A stretch of DNA of 64,000 nucleotides, from NCBI GenBank assembly GCA_023428695.1, contig JAEYWY010000028.1, forward strand, positions 310,001-374,000. Reading direction: 5' to 3'. Below, piece by piece: positions 61,501 through 64,000 of this stretch. The notes under the pieces were generated by a model. It searched no databases and was not told the origin of the DNA. It saw only the letters and a program-made list of their open reading frames with translations. The first letter of the stretch is position 1; each line of letters begins with the position of its first letter. The position numbers and the translations under genes were made by a program. The DNA is from Bacteroidota bacterium (GTDB lineage: Bacteria > Bacteroidota > Bacteroidia > Cytophagales > Cyclobacteriaceae).

Positions 61501-62914
61501 GGAACATTTTGCCTTCAACACCTTCAAGAAACAACACGGGGAGGAATACAATGAGAATGATCAGCTGACCAAAGAATGCGGCGTTCATCATTTTGCTCGA
61601 CGCCCGGAACGCAACTTCATTCCGGCTGACGATGTTTCCCTTCGACATCTCATGTGAAAAATAGAACACCGTGCCTTCAACGATAATCACGGCACCATCG
61701 ACGATGATCCCAAAGTCAATTGCACCAAGACTCATCAGGTTCGCCCATACATCGAAGGCGTTCATCATGATAAATGCGAACAACAGTGAAAGGGGAATTG
61801 TCGACGCTACAATGAGACCGCCGCGCCAGTTTCCGAGAAGAAAAACAAGAACGAAAATGACGATCAGGGCACCTTCGACCAGGTTTGTGGTCACCGTGCC
61901 TGTAGTTTCTGAAATCAGCCTGCTCCTGTCGAGGAAAGGTTCAATAGTAACGCCTTCGGGAAGCGACTCCTCGATGAGTTGCATCCGCTCTTTAACGTGT
62001 CGGATAACCTTGTTCGAGTTAGCTCCTTTCAGCATGAAGATGATTCCGCCGACAGCTTCGCCTTCACCGTCTTTTGTGAACGCGCCGTAACGTACCGCAT
62101 TTCCAAACCGGACTTTAGCAATGTCAGCGATCCTGATGGGGACTGATCCTGTCGTCTTAACGACGATACTTTCAATGTCGCTGACGTCTCTCGCGAGTCC
62201 TTCACCACGGATGAAATTTGCTGCGTGATCCTTTTCAATATAGGCCCCGCCTGTATTCTTGTTGTTTTTTTCCAGCGCTTCAAAGACATCGGAAATCGTT
62301 ACACCAATTGCTCTTAGTTCGTCGGGATTGACAGCGACTTCGTATTGTTTGACGGCACCGCCAAAGCCATTTACCTCAATCACTCCGGGTACCATTGCCA
62401 TCTGCCGGCGCACAATCCAGTCTTGCATTGTTCGAAGATCCAATGCCGTGTACTTGTCCTGGTATTCCGGCGCGACCGCCAGCGTGTATTGATAGATTTC
62501 CCCGAGCCCCGTGGCGATTGGTCCCATCGCCACTTCGCCAAACCCAGGCGGAATTTCCTCACGAACTTCGATAAGTTTCTCGGACACGAGTTGGCGCGGA
62601 AGGTAGGTACCCATGTCATCATCGAAAACGATGGTTACCACCGACAAGCCAAATCGCGAAACAGAACGAATCTCGGTGACACCGGGAAGGTTTGACATGG
62701 CGACTTCAATCGGATACGTGATGAACTGCTCAATATCTTCCGTCCCCAGGTTTGGTGCCTGTGAAATCACCTGGACCTGGTTATTCGTGATATCGGGCAC
62801 GGCGTCAAGAGGGACGCGCGTCATGCTCCATATGCCTGCGACGACCAGTGCAATAGTGAGCAGTCCAATGATAAATTTGTTCTTTATAGAGAACGCGATG
62901 ATATAGTTGATCAT
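58586..62914 (-). CDS. Heavy-metal RND pump fused to an outer-membrane channel (CusA-CusC fusion)
   Basis: A single 1442-residue polypeptide that combines the inner-membrane CusA/CzcA pump (about 1-1040) and a TolC-like channel (about 1085-1442). The pump half shows MINYIIAFSIKNKFIIGLL, VPLDAVPDITNNQVQV, the proton-relay segment IDFGIIVDGAVIIVEG, and PILLTALADVLGFLPMAVS. A hydrophobic segment (NMIVILFTIGIIGFGAVPSQAQ) ends in a signal-peptide-like site before the channel half (AISMDDAVAKAVRNYPRIEAARLQIEQQQALKRG), which may be cut off as an independent protein. The fusion is known in Bacteroidota but poorly studied. Substrates are probably Cu(I), Ag(I), Co, Zn or Cd; the exact metal is not readable here. 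Confidence 0.93.
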   Translation of the reverse strand: MINYIIAFSIKNKFIIGLLTIALVVAGIWSMTRVPLDAVPDITNNQVQVISQAPNLGTEDIEQFITYPIEVAMSNLPGVTEIRSVSRFGLSVVTIVFDDDMGTYLPRQLVSEKLIEVREEIPPGFGEVAMGPIATGLGEIYQYTLAVAPEYQDKYTALDLRTMQDWIVRRQMAMVPGVIEVNGFGGAVKQYEVAVNPDELRAIGVTISDVFEALEKNNKNTGGAYIEKDHAANFIRGEGLARDVSDIESIVVKTTGSVPIRIADIAKVRFGNAVRYGAFTKDGEGEAVGGIIFMLKGANSNKVIRHVKERMQLIEESLPEGVTIEPFLDRSRLISETTGTVTTNLVEGALIVIFVLVFLLGNWRGGLIVASTIPLSLLFAFIMMNAFDVWANLMSLGAIDFGIIVDGAVIIVEGTVFYFSHEMSKGNIVSRNEVAFRASSKMMNAAFFGQLIILIVFLPVLFLEGVEGKMFRPMALTFMFAMLGAIILCLTYVPMMSALLIKASEKEKPSRGDRIVHWIERNYEKTLALSLRRIGVVFGSAALLFGLTIFTFTRMGSEFIPQLDEGDIAFHILLKPGSSLTESIKTSTQIETMLLKNFPEVKHAMTRFGVADVPTDPMPMDMGDCFIILKPKDEWVSAKTKEELIEKMKKKLELVPGVSYEFSQPIEMRFNELISGVREDIAIKLYGEDLNVLAAKADEIGRIIGGIEGIGDMKVEATSGLPQMVIHYERENLAQYGLSVDDANRAIETAFAGGKAGVIFEGEKRFDLVVRLDAVHRTQIDDLKNLYVNTSSGAQIPLSEIARIRYESGPMQISRDNTNRRVHVGVNVRGRDVKSLVEEIRATLDQRLQLPAGYYIRYGGAFENLERATQRLQVVVPIALALIFILIYFALHSLRETFMIYVAIPLAAIGGVFSLWVRDMPFSISAGVGFIVLFGVAVLNGLVLVSGWNELKAEGVSNLDERIIKGARRRIRPILLTALADVLGFLPMAVSKSAGAEVQQPLATVVIGGMVTSTLLTLIVLPSLYRMAERRSFKLSANMIVILFTIGIIGFGAVPSQAQSQDTLPAISMDDAVAKAVRNYPRIEAARLQIEQQQALKRGAWDLGNTQIYTGGEELRNGDGVYTTVGIQQQNIDLFGIAPKLDLQNQRVALSEAALSLNEIELIREVRNAYANAYVTGKTLQLYMHLDSIYREFERAARLRYEVEETSKLAYLAALNQVRQIELQRIQLSYDFRSALAKLNLWLVSDTLYTISLENEPSWAAPIVVADSLKSHPLLDIATRQVDVAEAERRVASANMLPKLNGQYGDQSIDGERGYYQFQIGISIPLFFAPDRARIQSAKFQRRIAEQDRLETQAELRAQFNSVMQDYRKWLASWRFYETEALPLAREQRRGAMLAFREGSIDYVSFIQNLKEAVQVEVMAQDARLKYLESKFELEYYSETSK

Positions 62915-62987
62915 CCGAATAGTTTTTTGATTCAGACAAAGTAATAGAGAGCTTCATTCGAAGACTGGCTCTCGTCAGAAGGAAGGA

Positions 62988-63380
62988 TTAGCAAGCCTTC
63001 GGTGGCTGGAATGGAGTGTCCAGGTGCGCGGACGAAGATGAGGCATTGTAGAAAGCAGACTTATGCGCCGTTCTGTGTTCAGAAAGTGTCAATGAAAAGC
63101 TGACATCCGGCAAGAAGAATGCGGGGGTATGGCAACATTGACGTCCACCATGAAAAGGAAGGTCTGTGTGATCCGTATCGCTATGGCCCGCGGTATGATT
63201 TTCCGTATCTACAAAGTGACTCACCATGAATTGCCAGAACGACTCGCCATCTGTTGACTTGTGTTTTTCATAATGGGCGATTAGGTTGGGGATCTTTTTC
63301 AGTTCGCAGCCGAGGTCAGCCGAAATCATTCCCTGAGCAAGGAACAGTATCGCAAAGAATATCGCTGCCATTGATTTCAT
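62988..63380 (-). CDS. Small exported His/Cys-containing protein at the head of the metal efflux operon
   Basis: A 130-residue protein starting at ATG 63380, where the signal peptide begins (MKSMAAIFFAILFLAQGMISA); the longer frame to 63422 adds 14 unlikely residues. The mature part has DLGCELKKIPNLIAHYEKHK, seen in small proteins beside Bacteroidota metal pumps, then the His-rich NHTAGHSDTDHTDLPFHGG and RQCCHTPAFF. The many His and the Cys-Cys-His fit a periplasmic metal buffer. It lies 73 bases upstream of the pump gene in the same direction. I know of no assigned function. Confidence 0.75.
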   Translation of the reverse strand: MKSMAAIFFAILFLAQGMISADLGCELKKIPNLIAHYEKHKSTDGESFWQFMVSHFVDTENHTAGHSDTDHTDLPFHGGRQCCHTPAFFLPDVSFSLTLSEHRTAHKSAFYNASSSSAHLDTPFQPPKAC

Positions 63381-63580
63381 GTGCCCAAAGCTAACGAAAA
63401 TAACAATGTAACAATATTGCATTTGTTAGGTCTAACCCTACATCATTCGGATTTTTATCACCTGAGACGGCGATTTTTGGACCCTACTTTTCCGATGGTT
63501 ATTGCATCTTCTTGTCAGGAAGACCTCGAATTTTGCCAAGTTACGAAGCGATGTCTTCCATCATATTTTTTGGGAAAAGC

Positions 63581-63626
63581 TTGCGCAGTCAAATAGCTGC
63601 GTATATATTTGCAGTCAAATAGCTGC
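63581..63626 (+). promoter_or_regulatory. Promoter of the ArsR-type gene with paired 16-base operators
   Basis: TTG at 63581-63583 and TATATTTG at 63604-63611 fit the Bacteroidota -33/-7 promoter with a 20-base spacer. GCAGTCAAATAGCTGC occurs twice, at 63585-63600 (between the elements) and 63611-63626 (touching the -7 element), a 26-base period. GCAG and CTGC arms make each copy partly symmetric. The arrangement suits autorepression by the ArsR protein. Confidence 0.8.
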
Positions 63627-63631
63627 ACAAA

Positions 63632-63955
63632 ATGGAATTGCGACGTGATGTATTTCAGGCGATAGCGGACCCGACCCGCAGGGCGATCATAACCCTTGTG
63701 GCGCTGCACGCGATGACTCCTACAGCCATTGCGGAGAAGTTTGATTCTACAAGGCAAACTATTTCAAGACACATTCAGATCCTTACCGAGTGTGAACTAC
63801 TCCGGCAAGAACAGTCAGGCCGTGAAATCTACTACCACATTAATCCCCGGAAGATGAAAGAGATCGCCGACTTTATCGAGCCCTTCCGCAGTCTGTGGGA
63901 CGACAGGTTCAACAAGCTTGAATCAATCATGAAAAAATACAAAACAAAAAAGTAA
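63632..63955 (+). CDS. ArsR-family repressor of the AHSA1-linked type
   Basis: Winged-helix dimeric repressor of 107 residues. The N-terminus MELRRDVFQAIADPTRRAII and the helix-turn-helix TPTAIAEKFDSTRQTISRHIQILTECELL, ending in QSGREIYYHINP, are typical of the SdpR-like branch that precedes SRPBCC/AHSA1 genes. No metal-binding Cys is present, so it does not look like a classical arsenic or zinc sensor. The start at 63632 lies 5 bases past the second operator copy. An AHSA1-type gene follows 3 bases after the stop, forming a two-gene unit. The inducing signal is not known for the family. Confidence 0.92.
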   Translation: MELRRDVFQAIADPTRRAIITLVALHAMTPTAIAEKFDSTRQTISRHIQILTECELLRQEQSGREIYYHINPRKMKEIADFIEPFRSLWDDRFNKLESIMKKYKTKK

Positions 63956-63958
63956 GCG

Positions 63959-64000
63959 ATGGAGCGCAAAACACAAGTACACGCCGAAGCGGGCCGAAGA
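63959..64000 (+). CDS. SRPBCC/AHSA1-domain protein, only the first 14 codons present
   Basis: The ATG at 63959 starts MERKTQVHAEAGRR, which runs off the window. The start Met-Glu-Arg-Lys-Thr and the acidic-Gly turn match the N-terminus of AHSA1-type proteins that follow ArsR genes of this branch. The rest cannot be judged here; the call relies on this short peptide and the neighbour. Confidence 0.6.
   Translation, partial: MERKTQVHAEAGRR

Noticed and set aside
63425..63436. GTTAG-GT-CTAAC palindrome upstream of the metal efflux operon
   Set aside because: Five-base arms only, with no clear minus-strand promoter beside it.
1..64000. Search for CRISPR arrays, tRNA or rRNA genes, insertion sequences and prophage
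   Set aside because: No regularly spaced repeats, no tRNA- or rRNA-like sequence and no transposase, integrase or phage structural genes were recognised by eye; a covariance-model scan would settle small RNAs.

Overview
The window reads as chromosome of a Bacteroidota bacterium, most likely a soil or freshwater member of the Cytophagales. The evidence is four SusC-type and two SusD-type proteins, a hybrid two-component regulator, many lipoprotein signals, almost no Shine-Dalgarno sequences, and promoters of the Bacteroidota type (-7 element TAnnTTTG). A genus cannot be fixed from the sequence. No rRNA, tRNA, CRISPR array, insertion sequence or prophage was seen.

Layout. (1) 1-23486, all on the minus strand: a truncated SusC gene, then a polysaccharide-utilisation locus aimed at decorated plant xylan. 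In transcription order it holds a hybrid sensor/AraC regulator, SusC, SusD, two FG-GAP/UnbV lipoproteins, a double esterase, a LacI-family regulator and a GH43 glycosidase. (2) 23705-26549, plus strand: a DGC-domain protein and a quinol-type nitric oxide reductase. (3) 26622-33693, minus strand: a lyase-like lipoprotein, a second SusC/SusD pair and a small lipoprotein. (4) 33872-35329, plus strand: a sigma-like factor, a small anti-sigma-like protein and a ClpP paralogue. (5) 35918-42201: an unknown membrane-anchored protein and a tripartite HAE1-type RND drug efflux operon. (6) 42753-49181: a clade II nitrous oxide reductase operon (cytochrome c, nosZ, membrane protein, nosL, nosD, nosF, nosY). 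(7) 49189-54956: a Crp/Fnr regulator, the iron-sulfur repair protein Ric, and an operon with a Cys-rich exported protein, a TonB receptor and a CxCC propeller lipoprotein. (8) 54962-63380, minus strand: a heavy-metal efflux operon with CusA fused to its own outer-membrane channel, an adaptor and a His-rich TonB receptor. (9) 63581-64000: an ArsR repressor and the first codons of an AHSA1-type gene.

The most striking result is a shared promoter design. Five promoters carry a perfect TATGA-N6-TCATA palindrome, and each has a TAnnTTTG-like -7 element 33-34 bases further on, centre to centre. They precede the DGC gene, norZ, the nos operon, ric, and the Cys-rich/TonB/propeller operon. This spacing puts the palindrome near -41, the class II activator position. 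The Crp/Fnr protein encoded beside nosY is the obvious candidate activator. The layout ties NO reduction, N2O reduction, repair of nitrosative damage and an uncharacterised outer-membrane uptake module into one regulon. Since NosZ needs copper, the uptake module is a good candidate for copper acquisition; that function is inferred, not shown.
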